Shown here: in pieces, positions 1 to 9,641 of the stretch
Layout of the letters: each line of letters starts with the position of its first letter
Numbering within the stretch: position 1 is the first letter of the stretch
NCBI GenBank assembly: GCA_019634625.1
Contig: JAHCBA010000001.1
Coordinates: 248,001 to 312,000 of the forward strand
Direction: 5' to 3'
DNA from: Verrucomicrobiia bacterium
GTDB taxonomy: Bacteria > Verrucomicrobiota > Verrucomicrobiia > Limisphaerales > CAIMTB01
Length of the DNA stretch: 64,000 bases
Made by a program: the position numbers and the translations under genes
The notes under the pieces: generated by a model
Databases searched by the model: none
The model's input: the letters and a program-made list of their open reading frames with translations, nothing else
Told to the model about the DNA's origin: nothing

Positions 1-996
1 TTGGAACTGCCCCCGGTTCACCCGGATCCGCCCCCCGCTCCCATGAAACGTCACCCCGTTCCCAGATACATGCCGGACCACCGTCCCGTTCGCGTACCGA
101 TAGCTCACCCCGCTCTGCGCATCGGGCCGGTCCGCCGGCAGCACCTCGACCGGACCGCTCTCGTCCATGCCCATCGCCCATTGCGCGATGTCGAAATGGT
201 GCGCCCCCCAGTCGGTCACCATCCCGCCCCCGTACTCCCGGTAGTTCCGCCAGTTCGGGAAATGCCTATGCACCCCCCGCGGACTCAACTCCGAATGATA
301 CGGACGCCACCGGGCCGGCCCCAGCCAAAGATCCCAATTCAAACCCGGCTGGGCCGCCTCCTCCGGCAGATCGCACCACCGTCCCGGCCCGCCAACCCCC
401 ACCTCGATCTCCTCCACCTTCCCGATCGCCCCGTTGCGCACCAACTGGCACGCCCTCCGGAATTCCCGCGATGACCGCTGCATGCTCCCCACCTGCAGCA
501 CCCGCTCATGACGCCGGACCGCCCTCACCAGTTCCCGTGCCTCGCGGATCGACTGCGTCAGCGGCTTCTCGCAGTAGATGTCCTTCCCGGCCTTCGCCGC
601 GGCGATTCCGATCCACGCGTGCCAGTGGTCCGGCGTCGCAATCACCACCCCGTCCAGCCCGGGTCGCGCCAGCAACTCCCGGAAATCCTCCGCCGCATGG
701 CACCCCCCCCGCCCGCTTCCCCCAGCCTCCTTCGCGTAATGGTCATCCACCATGCGTCGCGCGTTCTCCCGGCGGTCGCCATCCACATCGCAGACCCCGA
801 CCACCCGCACGTTGCCCCGCCGCAGGCAATTCCCCAGCAGCCCGCGCCCCTGCGTCCCCATCCCGATGAATCCAAGCTCGATCCGGTCGTTGGGCGACAC
901 CTCGGCACCCCAGACCCCCGATCGCAACACCGCCGGAGCGGCCAGAATCATCGCGGAACAACGCAGAAAGGAACGACGGGCAAGGCGGTGTGACAT
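1..996 (-). CDS. Gfo/Idh/MocA family oxidoreductase, Tat-exported, 3' end outside the window
   Basis: Minus-strand frame open from the ATG at 994-996 to the window edge (332 codons, no stop reached). The N-terminus carries a twin-arginine signal (RRSFLR followed by a hydrophobic stretch), so the protein is probably exported folded with its cofactor. A Rossmann nucleotide-binding motif follows (GFIGMGTQGRG), then the family EKP motif (CEKPLTQS) holding the catalytic-type lysine. Further on the C-terminal domain has a GGGMVTDWGAHHFDIAQWA segment. The family oxidises or reduces sugars and related compounds with NAD(P); the substrate cannot be read from sequence. The C-terminus is missing only because the window ends. 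It is divergent from the histidine kinase gene, with a 159-bp palindromic element between them. Confidence 0.88.
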   Translation of the reverse strand, partial: MSHRLARRSFLRCSAMILAAPAVLRSGVWGAEVSPNDRIELGFIGMGTQGRGLLGNCLRRGNVRVVGVCDVDGDRRENARRMVDDHYAKEAGGSGRGGCHAAEDFRELLARPGLDGVVIATPDHWHAWIGIAAAKAGKDIYCEKPLTQSIREARELVRAVRRHERVLQVGSMQRSSREFRRACQLVRNGAIGKVEEIEVGVGGPGRWCDLPEEAAQPGLNWDLWLGPARWRPYHSELSPRGVHRHFPNWRNYREYGGGMVTDWGAHHFDIAQWAMGMDESGPVEVLPADRPDAQSGVSYRYANGTVVRHVSGNGVTFHGSGGRIRVNRGQFQ

Positions 997-1075
997 GGCG
1001 TGGAACGGTTTCCGGCGAATCTCCCAAAACCCGTGCCGGCGGACAATCCCAACCTGCCGCACCGCCCGTCAGCCA

Positions 1076-1234
1076 GTGCATCCCGGAGTTGTCGGTAGAG
1101 GTGCAGACTTCGCGAAGCGTCGCTTCGGAGGGCCGAGTTCCACGAGGCCGCAACGGTGTGGAGCGTTGGGTTGAGGACTCCCAGAGCTCGTCCCTCCGAT
1201 TCGCTGGCTCGGTACCGACAACTTGGGGATGCAC
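1076..1234. repeat. 159-bp palindromic element, copy A1
   Basis: First of four full-length copies of a dispersed element. The ends form an imperfect terminal inverted repeat, GTGCATCCCGGAGTTGTCGG at the left and CCGACAACTTGGGGATGCAC at the right. Inner arms around CGGAGGG / CCCTCCG also pair, so one strand could fold into a long hairpin with a loop of about 25 nt. It lies between the divergent oxidoreductase and histidine kinase genes. A 14-bp direct repeat, CACCGCCCGTCAGC, flanks it at 1060-1073 and 1232-1245 and may be a target-site duplication. The rest of 997-1381 shows no gene. Confidence 0.85.
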
Positions 1235-1381
1235 CGCCCGTCAGCAGATTCCCGCTGCATCTCCGTCGCACCCCCTGCCGCGCAGCCAGGAACCCCACAG
1301 TCCCCTCCCTCGCCGGGCTTTACACCGTCGGCTCGCGCACCATGCTCACACGGTCTCCTCCATCCAAGCGCCGGTTCCCTC

Positions 1382-3790
1382 ATGCCCACCCTCATCCAGC
1401 GCCTGCAAACCCTTCTCGCCCGGACCCGGGGCGGATTCAGGCCCGGGGGCGAAACCGACACGGTCAGGGGAGGCCAACCCCTGGACCACGCCCTCCGTGC
1501 CTTCATGGACCACTGCCCCGCCGCCGCCTTTATCAAGGATCGGGACGGACGCTACCTCTACGCCAATGCCGTTTGGTGCCGGCAGTTCGATCCACCAGCC
1601 CGGAACTGGCTCGACCGGACCGACCACGATTTCTGGCCCCCGGCCACCGCCGCCCTCTTCCGCGCCAGCGACCTCGATTGCCTCGACCGGAACGCCGTCC
1701 TCCAGCGCGAAGAAACCGGGCTCTCCCGCGACGGCACCCTCCGCGCCTGGCTGGTGCTGAAATACCCCGTCCCCACCTTCCGAGGGCCCGGTGTCGCCGG
1801 CATGGCCTGGGAAATCACCGACCGTCGCCGCGTCGAAGACGCCCTCCGCGAACATTCCGACCTCCTCCACAACGCCCAGCGCCTCGCCCGCATGGGAAGC
1901 TGGAATCGCGACCTCGCCTCCGGCCGCCTTTCCTGGTCCGACGCCACTTGCGAACTGTTCGGGATCCGCCCCGAATCCTTCCAGGAAACCCTCGATCACT
2001 TCCTCTCCTTCGTCCTCCCCGAAGACCTCGCCGGGCTGCTCGAAGTCCTCCGGCAGGCCCAAACCACCGGCACCATCGAAGCCGAGTTCCGCATCCGTCG
2101 CCCCGACGGACAGATCCGCTGGATGTACGAGCGCGGCAACGTCCAGACCGACGACTCCGGCCGGCCCGTCCGACACCTCGGGATGATCATGGACATCACC
2201 GAACGCCATCAGGCCGAGGCCGCGCTCCGCGCCAGCGAGGAGAACTTCCGTCACACCTTCGAAAACGCCGCCACCGGCATCGCCGTCATCACCCCCGAAG
2301 GCCGCTTCCTCGACGCCAACACCGCTTACTGCCGGATGCTGGGCTACGCCCTCGACGATCTCCGCCAGTGCGATTTCCCCGCCCTCACTCATCCCGACGA
2401 CCGCCCCCGGGTCCTCGAACTCCTCCGTGAACTCCTCGCCGGACACCGCAGCAGCTTCGTGATCGAGATGCGCTGCCTCGGCCGCAACGGGAACACCATC
2501 TGGTGCCGTGTCAGCGTTTCCGCCCGGCCATCCCCCGACGGGCGCCCCCAACGCATCATCGGCGTCGCCGAGGACATCACCCGCCACAAACACCTCGAAC
2601 ACCAGTTCCTCCGCGCCCAGCGCATGGAAAGCATCGGCACCCTCGCCGGCGGCATCGCCCACGACCTCAACAACGTCCTGGCCCCCATCCTGATGTCCAT
2701 CGAACTCCTCAGGCTCCGGGATACCCGGGGGGAAAATGCCGACATCCTCAACACCATCCACGCCAGCGCCAGGCGCGGCGCCAATATGGTGAGTCAGGTC
2801 CTCTCCTTCGCCCGCGGCAGCGTGGACGGCCAGCGCGTCGATGTCCGCCTTGGCGTGGTCGTGGACGATCTCGTCCGCATCCTCGGAGACACCCTCCCCA
2901 AGAACATCCGGGTCCTGCCCCGCATCGCCCCCGACCTTCACGTGATCCAGGCCGACCCCACCCAGCTCCACCAGATCCTCCTCAACCTCTGCGTCAATGC
3001 CCGCGATGCCATGCCCCGCGGTGGCGAAATACTCGTGGCCGCGGAAAACCAGGTCATCGATGCCCAATACGCCGCCTTGCATCTGGATGCCCGTCCCGGT
3101 TCCTACGTCCGCCTCGCCGTCGAGGACACCGGCAGCGGTATGCCGCCGGAAATCCTCGAGAAGATCTTCGACCCGTTCTTCACCACCAAGGAACTCGGCA
3201 AGGGCACCGGACTCGGGCTTCCCACCACCCTCGCTATCGTGAAAGGTCATGGCGGGTTCCTCCGCGTGTCCAGCGAGGTCGGCGTCGGCACCCAGTTCCA
3301 CATCTTCCTGCCCGTCCACTCCCCGACCGAACCCGCCACCGGAGTCCCTGCCCCCGCCTCCGATCCCGATACCGCCCCCCGCGGTCAAGGGGAACTCGTC
3401 CTCGTCATGGACGACGACCCCGCCATCCGGCAGGTCACCCGGCAAACCCTCGAAGCCTTCGGCTACCGCACCCTCCTCGCCGCCGATGGCACAGAGGGCA
3501 TCGCTCTCTACGCCCGACACGCCTCGGAGATCGATGCCGTCGTCACCGACATGATGATGCCGGTCCTCGACGGTCCCTCGGCGATTCAAGTCCTCCGGCA
3601 GATCAATCCCGACGTCCCCATCATCGGCGCCAGCGGCCTTCCCGATGCCCACCGGGCTGCCTACCTCGGCGAAACCGGCATTCGCCACTTCCTGCCCAAA
3701 CCCTACACCGCCGCAACCCTCCTCAGCACCCTCGCAGCCGTCCTCCATCCTCCTCCCGGACCCGGACCCGGCCCAACCCCCATGCCGTGA
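1382..3790 (+). CDS. Cytosolic hybrid sensor histidine kinase, three PAS domains plus receiver
   Basis: 802 residues. Start taken at the ATG at 1382; an in-frame upstream start would lie inside the palindromic element. Three PAS-like domains occupy about 36-155, 165-280 and 285-405. A HisKA domain follows with the H-box GGIAHDLNN (phospho-accepting His427), then an HATPase domain with N, G1 (DTGSGMP) and G2 (GKGTGLGL) boxes at about 540-670. A C-terminal receiver domain has the acceptor Asp723 in [12 protein letters not shown]. There is no signal peptide or transmembrane segment, so it should sense an internal signal. No response regulator or transcription factor is adjacent, so the output is unknown. 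It converges on the E3 gene. Confidence 0.92.
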   Translation: MPTLIQRLQTLLARTRGGFRPGGETDTVRGGQPLDHALRAFMDHCPAAAFIKDRDGRYLYANAVWCRQFDPPARNWLDRTDHDFWPPATAALFRASDLDCLDRNAVLQREETGLSRDGTLRAWLVLKYPVPTFRGPGVAGMAWEITDRRRVEDALREHSDLLHNAQRLARMGSWNRDLASGRLSWSDATCELFGIRPESFQETLDHFLSFVLPEDLAGLLEVLRQAQTTGTIEAEFRIRRPDGQIRWMYERGNVQTDDSGRPVRHLGMIMDITERHQAEAALRASEENFRHTFENAATGIAVITPEGRFLDANTAYCRMLGYALDDLRQCDFPALTHPDDRPRVLELLRELLAGHRSSFVIEMRCLGRNGNTIWCRVSVSARPSPDGRPQRIIGVAEDITRHKHLEHQFLRAQRMESIGTLAGGIAHDLNNVLAPILMSIELLRLRDTRGENADILNTIHASARRGANMVSQVLSFARGSVDGQRVDVRLGVVVDDLVRILGDTLPKNIRVLPRIAPDLHVIQADPTQLHQILLNLCVNARDAMPRGGEILVAAENQVIDAQYAALHLDARPGSYVRLAVEDTGSGMPPEILEKIFDPFFTTKELGKGTGLGLPTTLAIVKGHGGFLRVSSEVGVGTQFHIFLPVHSPTEPATGVPAPASDPDTAPRGQGELVLVMDDDPAIRQVTRQTLEAFGYRTLLAADGTEGIALYARHASEIDAVVTDMMMPVLDGPSAIQVLRQINPDVPIIGASGLPDAHRAAYLGETGIRHFLPKPYTAATLLSTLAAVLHPPPGPGPGPTPMP

Positions 3791-3836
3791 CCCGGCACCC
3801 TCGGGCAGCCCGCTGCAGGGATGCCCCGGCCTCGCC

Positions 3837-3854
3837 GTCCCGCAGCTGCGGGAC
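3837..3854. terminator. Possible bidirectional terminator
   Basis: Perfect 18-bp palindrome GTCCCGCAGCTGCGGGAC in the 109-bp gap between the convergent histidine kinase and lpdA genes. No clear T-run follows on either strand, so the role rests mainly on position and symmetry. Confidence 0.35.
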
Positions 3855-3899
3855 CAAAACCCCTCGTCGCGGGGCCCCTTCCAGTCTTCAGACAGGCTC

Positions 3900-5315
3900 T
3901 CAGCCGTTTCGGCGCCGCTGCACCGCGTGGGTCGCATGGCCGAAGTACAATTCCGCCGCCTCCATCAGGGTCTCGGACAACGTCGGGTGCGGATGTACGC
4001 ATTCCGCCAGGTCCGTCACCGTCGCCCCCATCTCCACCGCCACCACCCCTTCCCCGATCAATTCCCCCGCCCCGTGTCCCACCAGACCCACCCCCAGTAT
4101 CCGCTCCGTCCCGATTTCGATGATCAGCTTGGTCAGACCCTCCGGCCGGTCAAAGGTCAGCGCCCGTCCGGAAGCACCCCATGGAAATTTCGCCACCTCG
4201 ACCTCCACCCCTTTCTCCCGCGCCTCCGCCTCGGTCAATCCGCACCAGGCGAGTTCCGGTTCGGTGAACACCACCGCAGGCACCACGAATTCCCGGCTGG
4301 GCGCCGTCTCCCCCGCGATCGCATTCACCGCCAGCCGCGCCTCCTTGGCCGCCTTGTGCGCCAGCAACGCTCCCCCCACGATGTCCCCAATCGCGTAAAT
4401 CGCCGGATCGTCCGTCTGCAGCGACTCGTTCACCTTGATGAACCCCTTGTCGTCCCGCTGCACCTTCGTGTTCTCCAATCCCAGATCCACCGCCGTCGGC
4501 CGGCGACCCACCGCCACCAGCACCCGGTCGTACACTTCCTCCGCCACCTTGCCCTCGTGCTCGATCGTCACCCGGATCTGTTTCCCGGACGTCGCCATCG
4601 ACATCACCCGGGCCTTGAACCGCATGCTCTTGAATTTCCTCTCCGCCGCGCTCAGCACCGGCCGCGCCAGGTCCGGATCCGCCCCCGCCAGCAACGTGTC
4701 CAGCGCCTCCACCAAATGCACCTCGCTCCCCAGCAGCGCATACACCGTCCCCAGTTCCATCCCAATATACCCACCCCCAACCACCAGCAACCGCGCCGGA
4801 ATGTCCGGGATCTCCAACGCCTCGGTCGACGTCATGATCCTCGGGTTCCCCAGATCGAACGCCCTCGGAAGCGCCGGCACCGACCCCACCGCCACAATCG
4901 CGTGCTCGAAACTCAAATAACGCTGCCCCTCCCCCGTCTCGACCCTCAACGTCCGGCTGTCGTCGAAATGCGCCTTCCCCATCACCACCTCCACCCCGCG
5001 CGACTTCGCCAGGTGCCCGATCCCTCCCGTCAGCTTGTCCAGGATCGACTCCTTCCAGCTCCGCATCTTCGCCAGATCAATGACCGGCTCCCCAAAACTC
5101 ACCCCGCGATGCGCCGATTCCCGCGCCTCCGCAATCATCTTGGTGGCGTGCAATAGCGCCTTCGACGGGATGCACCCCCGGTTGAGACACACCCCCCCAA
5201 GGCGGTCCATCTCCACCAAAACGACCTTCTTGCCCAGGTCCGCGGCGTAAAACGCGGCGGCGTAGCCCCCGGGGCCGCCACCGATCACCACCAGTTCCGT
5301 CTTCTCAGGTTCCAT
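3900..5315 (-). CDS. lpdA: Dihydrolipoyl dehydrogenase (E3)
   Basis: 471 residues, normal family length. The protein reoxidises dihydrolipoamide on E2 using FAD and NAD+ in the cytosol. An N-terminal FAD motif VVIGGGPGGYAAA is followed by the redox disulfide GGVCLNRGCIPSK (Cys43, Cys48). A second Rossmann motif (VVGGGYIGMELG) binds NAD. The C-terminal active-site His-Glu pair is in HPHPTLSE. The gene lies 48 bp downstream of the E2 gene on the same strand, so the two are probably co-transcribed. No E1 gene is adjacent. Confidence 0.96.
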   Translation of the reverse strand: MEPEKTELVVIGGGPGGYAAAFYAADLGKKVVLVEMDRLGGVCLNRGCIPSKALLHATKMIAEARESAHRGVSFGEPVIDLAKMRSWKESILDKLTGGIGHLAKSRGVEVVMGKAHFDDSRTLRVETGEGQRYLSFEHAIVAVGSVPALPRAFDLGNPRIMTSTEALEIPDIPARLLVVGGGYIGMELGTVYALLGSEVHLVEALDTLLAGADPDLARPVLSAAERKFKSMRFKARVMSMATSGKQIRVTIEHEGKVAEEVYDRVLVAVGRRPTAVDLGLENTKVQRDDKGFIKVNESLQTDDPAIYAIGDIVGGALLAHKAAKEARLAVNAIAGETAPSREFVVPAVVFTEPELAWCGLTEAEAREKGVEVEVAKFPWGASGRALTFDRPEGLTKLIIEIGTERILGVGLVGHGAGELIGEGVVAVEMGATVTDLAECVHPHPTLSETLMEAAELYFGHATHAVQRRRNG

Positions 5316-5363
5316 CTTGCGAAATGGCCAAATCGATTCTCTACGCCTCCCACCGCCAACCCC

Positions 5364-6701
5364 CTACAGCCGGATGTCCTCCTCCGAAAACCCTTCCAGC
5401 GCCGCCACCAGATCCACCATGAACCGCGCCGCCAGGCCCCCGTCGATCAACCGGTGATCGTACGTCAACGCCAGCGGCATCATCGTCCGCACCGTCACCG
5501 ACCCGTCCCGCACCACCGCCCGCGGCGCACTGCGTCCCAACCCCAGGATCGCCACCTCGGGCTTGTTCACGATCGGCGTGAAATGCGCCCCCCCTATGCC
5601 CCCCTGGTTCGAGATCGTGAAGGTCCCCCCCTGCATCTCCGCCAACCTCAGCTTCCGCTCCCGCGCCTTCCCCGCCAGTTCCTGAACCTCCTTCGACAAC
5701 GCCACCAAATCCTTCCGGTCCGCATCCCGGATCACCGGCACCAGCAACCCCGCCTCGGTGTCCACCGCCAGCCCCAGGTGAATGTACCCCTTCAACACCA
5801 CCTCGTTCGTCGCCTCGTCCAGACTCGCATTCAACAACGGATGCCGCCGCAAAACCCCCGTCACCGCCCGCAGCACAAACGTCGTCAGCGTCAACCGCGC
5901 CCCCCGCTCCTCGTACACGCCCGCATACCGCTTCCGCATGTCCATCAATGCCGTCACATCCGCGTCGTCGAACTGCGTCACCGTCGGCAGCGTGCTCGCA
6001 CTCTCCACCATCCGCTCCGCAATCGTCTTCCGAAGCGCCGACATCGGCTTCCGCTCCACCGGACCCCATTGCTCGAAATCGATCGATACCACCGCCGGCG
6101 CCGGCCTCCCCGTCGCCGTCTTCCGCGGCCGGCCCGCCAGCGCCCGCAACCGCGCCACATACGCCTTCAAATCCCCCACACCCACCTGTCCGCTCCGACC
6201 CGTCCCCCGGATCGTCCGCAGATCAATCCCCAAATCTCGCGCCACCCGCCGCACATACGGCCCCGCCGCCGGGTTCTCGTTGACGATCGCCTCCTTCCAT
6301 TCACCCCCGCCCTCGCCCTCCCCTCCGTCCGGCGCCTCCTCTTCCATCTCCGCCTCCGGACGCGGCCGCCGCCCCTTTCGCCCCCCGTCGGACTTCGATG
6401 CGCCCCCGCCGTCCGTCTTGACTTCCGCCTTGCCCGCCCCCTCCGCCTTCGGCGCCTCCGGCTCCTTCCGCCCCCCTTCCAATACCAGGATAAGCTGCCC
6501 CACCGAGATCTTGTCCCCCTCCTTCACCGCCACACGGCTCACCGTCCCGGCCGCCGGTGCCGGAATCGGCGCCACCGCCTTCCCCGTCTCCAGTTCGATG
6601 ACGTTCTGACCCTTCTTGACCGTGGCCCCCGCCTTCACCAGAACACTGACCACGGTGCCGGAATCGGCGCCTTCTCCAAGATTGGGGAGTTTTACATCCA
6701 T
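5364..6701 (-). CDS. 2-oxoacid dehydrogenase dihydrolipoamide acyltransferase (E2)
   Basis: 445 residues from the ATG at 6699-6701; the frame stays open further upstream, but MDVKLPNLGEG is the standard start of a lipoyl domain. Single lipoyl domain at 1-77 with Lys41 in LETGKAV as the lipoylation site. A charged, Gly/Lys/Glu-rich linker of about 60 residues follows, then a peripheral subunit-binding domain at about 144-182. The catalytic CAT-type domain fills 215-445 and has the active-site HRLIDG (His416, Asp420). It transfers acyl groups to CoA. Pyruvate is the likeliest substrate, but without E1 nearby this is inference. It is upstream of lpdA on the same strand. Confidence 0.93.
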   Translation of the reverse strand: MDVKLPNLGEGADSGTVVSVLVKAGATVKKGQNVIELETGKAVAPIPAPAAGTVSRVAVKEGDKISVGQLILVLEGGRKEPEAPKAEGAGKAEVKTDGGGASKSDGGRKGRRPRPEAEMEEEAPDGGEGEGGGEWKEAIVNENPAAGPYVRRVARDLGIDLRTIRGTGRSGQVGVGDLKAYVARLRALAGRPRKTATGRPAPAVVSIDFEQWGPVERKPMSALRKTIAERMVESASTLPTVTQFDDADVTALMDMRKRYAGVYEERGARLTLTTFVLRAVTGVLRRHPLLNASLDEATNEVVLKGYIHLGLAVDTEAGLLVPVIRDADRKDLVALSKEVQELAGKARERKLRLAEMQGGTFTISNQGGIGGAHFTPIVNKPEVAILGLGRSAPRAVVRDGSVTVRTMMPLALTYDHRLIDGGLAARFMVDLVAALEGFSEEDIRL

Positions 6702-6777
6702 ACCCGTCACAGACCGGACACGGTGCGCATCCGCCGCCTTCAAGCCGAGAAAATTCTGGCCGGGCGCCCGCCCGTCC

Positions 6778-7052
6778 GTGCATCCCGGTTTTCGGAACTC
6801 GCCCAAACCACCCCTCGTGGAGAATCGTACTCAGCCCGAAGGGCGGTACTGGGACTCGTCCTCGAACCCGCAGGCACACCGTTTCGAGCGTTGCCTTTGT
6901 GCCCGCCCAATGGGTTCGATCCTGCTCGGACCTCCCATTCCGCATGGGAACTGGGGAGGGTGAGTCCGATTAAGATTAAGATTAAGATTAGGAATAAGAA
7001 TAAGACCATGATTACGAGTGCGAGGTCTGCTGCACGAAACTGAGATGCGCCC
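6778..7052. repeat. Dispersed repeat B1 with hexanucleotide array
   Basis: Element in the gap between the divergent E2 and isomerase genes. The left end GTGCATCCCGG resembles the end of the 159-bp elements and the right end is TGAGATGCGCCC (7041-7052). A core around 6828-6860 (CAGCCCGAAGGGCGGTACT, a small hairpin) recurs near 21.5 kb and 54.3 kb. Near the right side are 3.5 copies of GATTAA (6968-6990) followed by AT-rich variants. No ORF is supported here. The promoters for both flanking genes should lie in or next to it. Confidence 0.65.
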
Positions 7053-7086
7053 CCCACCCACCCAACGCCGGGCACCCTCCATCCCC

Positions 7087-8058
7087 ATGAACGCCTTGGC
7101 CCGAGCCCGCCAGGTCCTCGCCCTCGAAATCGCCGGCCTCCAGGCCGTCTCCCGCCAGCTCGACCGCTCCTTCACTGACGCCGTCGCCCGCATCGCCGAG
7201 GCCCTCGCACACCGCGCCAAACTCGTCGTCGTCGGCATCGGCAAGTCCGGCAACATCGCCCAGAAGATCGCCGCCACCCTCACCAGCACCGGCTCCCCGG
7301 CCGTCGTCCTCAATGCCGTCGATGCCCTCCATGGCGACCTCGGGCTCGTCACGGACCACGATGTCGTCCTCGCCCTCAGCTACTCCGGCGAAACCGACGA
7401 ACTCCTCCACCTCCTCCCAGCCCTCCGCCGCCTCTCCCGCTCCCTCATCGCCCTCACCGGCGCCCCCCGTTCCACCCTCGCCCGCCATAGCGACCTCGTC
7501 CTCAATGTCCGCATCCCCCGCGAAGCCTGCCCCTTCAACCTCGCCCCCACCACCAGTACCACCGCCATGCTCGCCCTCGGCGACGCCCTCGCCATCGCCG
7601 TCATGGAATCCCGCGGTTTCACCAAACCCCAGTACGCCCAGGTCCATCCCGCCGGCGCCATCGGCCGCGCCCTCCTCACCAAGGTCTCCGACATCATGCG
7701 CACCGGCGACCGCAATCCCCTCGTCCCTCTTCATGCCTCCGTCCGCGATGCCCTCCTCGTCATGACCCGCGCCAAAGCCGGCAGCGTCGCCGTCGTCCGC
7801 CCCTCCGGACGCCTCGCCGGCGTCTTCACCGATGGCGACCTCCGGCGCCACATGGCCTCCGATGCCGCCCTCCTCGAACGCCCCCTGCGCGATGTCATGA
7901 CCCGCCAACCCGTCACCGTCCGAGCCGACGCCCTCGCCGCCGACGCCCTCCGCATCTTCAACGAACGCCAGATCGACGATCTCATCGCCGTGGACGCCAA
8001 AGGCCGGCCCGTCGGCATGGTCGATCTTCAGGACCTCCCCCGCCTCAAACTGCTCTAA
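7087..8058 (+). CDS. kdsD: KpsF/GutQ-family D-arabinose 5-phosphate isomerase
   Basis: 323 residues from the ATG at 7087. An alternative in-frame GTG at 7018 would begin inside the repeat element and adds a non-conserved leader. The SIS domain holds the phosphosugar-binding GIGKSGNIAQKIAATL motif and SYSGETDEL. Two CBS domains follow, beginning near MRTGDRNPLV and VMTRQPVTV. The enzyme interconverts ribulose 5-phosphate and arabinose 5-phosphate, the first committed step toward Kdo for lipopolysaccharide, in the cytosol. No other Kdo gene is nearby. Length and domain order match the family closely. Confidence 0.94.
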   Translation: MNALARARQVLALEIAGLQAVSRQLDRSFTDAVARIAEALAHRAKLVVVGIGKSGNIAQKIAATLTSTGSPAVVLNAVDALHGDLGLVTDHDVVLALSYSGETDELLHLLPALRRLSRSLIALTGAPRSTLARHSDLVLNVRIPREACPFNLAPTTSTTAMLALGDALAIAVMESRGFTKPQYAQVHPAGAIGRALLTKVSDIMRTGDRNPLVPLHASVRDALLVMTRAKAGSVAVVRPSGRLAGVFTDGDLRRHMASDAALLERPLRDVMTRQPVTVRADALAADALRIFNERQIDDLIAVDAKGRPVGMVDLQDLPRLKLL

Positions 8059-8087
8059 CCACCCACGCTTCCCACCCCGCAGCGATC

Positions 8088-9560
8088 TTGCTTTTGACGT
8101 CTGCTTCAGCGCTGCTTTCCCCAGTGACCATTCCGGCGGATCTCTACCGCCAGTGGCGAACCCAAGGAGGATCCGCCCTGGCCCTTGCCGAACGGCGCCC
8201 GTGCGGCGCCCCCCCAGAACGTTGGCTTCAGGAAGTCTGGGCCCATCAACGCATCCGGCGTGCCAGCCTCCAGACCACCGACGGCCAGCCCCTCGTCATC
8301 CTCCACCCCGGCTTCTGGAACCGCGAGGCCGGCCCCGACTTCCTCCGCGCCATCCTCCAACGGGGCACCCAGCCCCCGGTCTCCGGCGACATCGAAATCG
8401 ATCTCGCCTCGTCCGGCTGGAAGTCCCATGGCCACGCCGGCAACGCCGCCTACCGGAACGTCATCCTCCATGTCGTCTGGGACCCCCCCGCCCATCCCGC
8501 CCCCCTCCCCACCCTCGTCCTCCGTGACCTCCTCGATGCCCCCCTCGACGAACTCGAATCCTGGGTCGGCGGCGCCAGCGACCCGTCGTCCGCCTGGCTC
8601 GCCGGTCACTGCTCCGCCCCGCTCGCTGAACTCCCCGCCCCGGCCCTCGCTGACCTCCTCCGCCAGGCCGGCCTCGTCCGGCTCCAGATCAAGGCCCTCC
8701 TCTTCCGCGCCCGCGCCCGCGCCGCCGGCTGGCAGCAGGCCCTCTGGGAAGGCCTCTTCCGCGCCCTCGGCTACAAGCACAACGCCTGGCCCATGCAGCG
8801 CCTCGCGGAAATCCTCCCCCTGACCCTCGATCACCCCGTCGATCCCAACCTCACCCGCGAAGCCTGGGAAGCCCGCCTCCTCGGCCTCAGCGGCCTCCTC
8901 CCCGCCGAACCCAAGGCCGGCACCTATTCCCGCCGCCTCTGGGACCTCTGGTGGCGCGATCGCGGCCCCTTCGATTCCGCCCTCCTCCCCGCCCGCCTCT
9001 GGCGCCTCAACGGCGTCCGCCCCGTCAATCATCCCCAGCGCCGCCTCGCCATCGCCGCCTCCTGGGTCGCCGATCCCTCCTGGATCGCCCGCCTCGAATC
9101 CTGGTTCCTCGCCCGTCCCCTCCATCCCCACGCCGAACGCTCCCTCGCCGAAGCCGTCCGACCCGATCCCCACCGCTTCTGGCGCCGCCATTGCACCCTC
9201 ACCGCCCGCGAACTCCCTCAACCCCTCCCCCTCCTCGGTGCCGGCCGCCTCAACGACATCGCCGTCAACGCCATCCTTCCCTGGTTCTGGGCCCGCGCCG
9301 ATGCCGGCGGCCGAACCGCCGACCTCGATTACCTCTCCGCCCTCTACCTCAATTGGTCCGCCGGCGAGGATAACGCCGTCCTCAAACTCGCCCGCTCCCG
9401 ACTCCTCGCCGAAGCCCCCCCCTTCCGCACCTCCGCCGCCACCCAGCAAGGCCTCCTCCAGATCGTCAGCGACTTCTGCAGCCACTCCAACGCCCTCTGC
9501 GATCAGTGCCCCTTCCCCCGCTGGATCCGTTCCCTCGCCGATCCCGCCCCACCGGCCTGA
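8088..9560 (+). CDS. DUF2851 family protein
   Basis: 490 residues if the TTG at 8088 is used; a GTG at 8124 is an equally possible start. Recognised as DUF2851 from the N-terminal ILHPGFWNREAGPDF block, the GDIEIDL and HGHAGNAAYRNVILHVVW blocks, and the C-terminal cysteine cluster CSHSNALCDQCPFP. The C-terminal cysteines suggest a metal or Fe-S site, but the function of this family is not known to me. It lies 29 bp after the isomerase gene on the same strand and 81 bp before the Rrf2-type regulator, so co-transcription with kdsD is possible. Confidence 0.85.
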   Translation: MLLTSASALLSPVTIPADLYRQWRTQGGSALALAERRPCGAPPERWLQEVWAHQRIRRASLQTTDGQPLVILHPGFWNREAGPDFLRAILQRGTQPPVSGDIEIDLASSGWKSHGHAGNAAYRNVILHVVWDPPAHPAPLPTLVLRDLLDAPLDELESWVGGASDPSSAWLAGHCSAPLAELPAPALADLLRQAGLVRLQIKALLFRARARAAGWQQALWEGLFRALGYKHNAWPMQRLAEILPLTLDHPVDPNLTREAWEARLLGLSGLLPAEPKAGTYSRRLWDLWWRDRGPFDSALLPARLWRLNGVRPVNHPQRRLAIAASWVADPSWIARLESWFLARPLHPHAERSLAEAVRPDPHRFWRRHCTLTARELPQPLPLLGAGRLNDIAVNAILPWFWARADAGGRTADLDYLSALYLNWSAGEDNAVLKLARSRLLAEAPPFRTSAATQQGLLQIVSDFCSHSNALCDQCPFPRWIRSLADPAPPA

Positions 9561-9576
9561 AATTCCAATCCTGCGT

Positions 9577-9609
9577 TTGACACCCCCGCCCGCTCTGAGC
9601 ATGAATAAG
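9577..9609 (+). promoter_or_regulatory. Candidate promoter of the isc-like operon
   Basis: A consensus -35 hexamer TTGACA (9577-9582) is followed at about 17-19 bp by the AT-richer CATGAATAAG (9600-9609), an imperfect -10. It sits just upstream of the inverted repeat and the Rrf2-type gene. Confidence 0.4.
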
Positions 9610-9612
9610 AGC

Positions 9613-9635
9613 AATCGGACGTTTTTAATCCGATT
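9613..9635 (+). promoter_or_regulatory. Candidate Rrf2/IscR-type operator
   Basis: Perfect 7-bp inverted repeat AATCGGA (9613-9619) and TCCGATT (9629-9635) separated by 9 bp, ending 6 bp before the ATG of the Rrf2-type regulator. Size and symmetry suit a dimeric Rrf2 protein, and the position fits autorepression of the operon. The assignment is inference from position and symmetry. Confidence 0.55.
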
Positions 9636-9641
9636 TCAATC

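Noticed and set aside
1346-3937. Long minus-strand open frame opposite the histidine kinase
   Set aside because: Shadow frame produced by high GC at third positions; the plus strand carries full kinase motifs.
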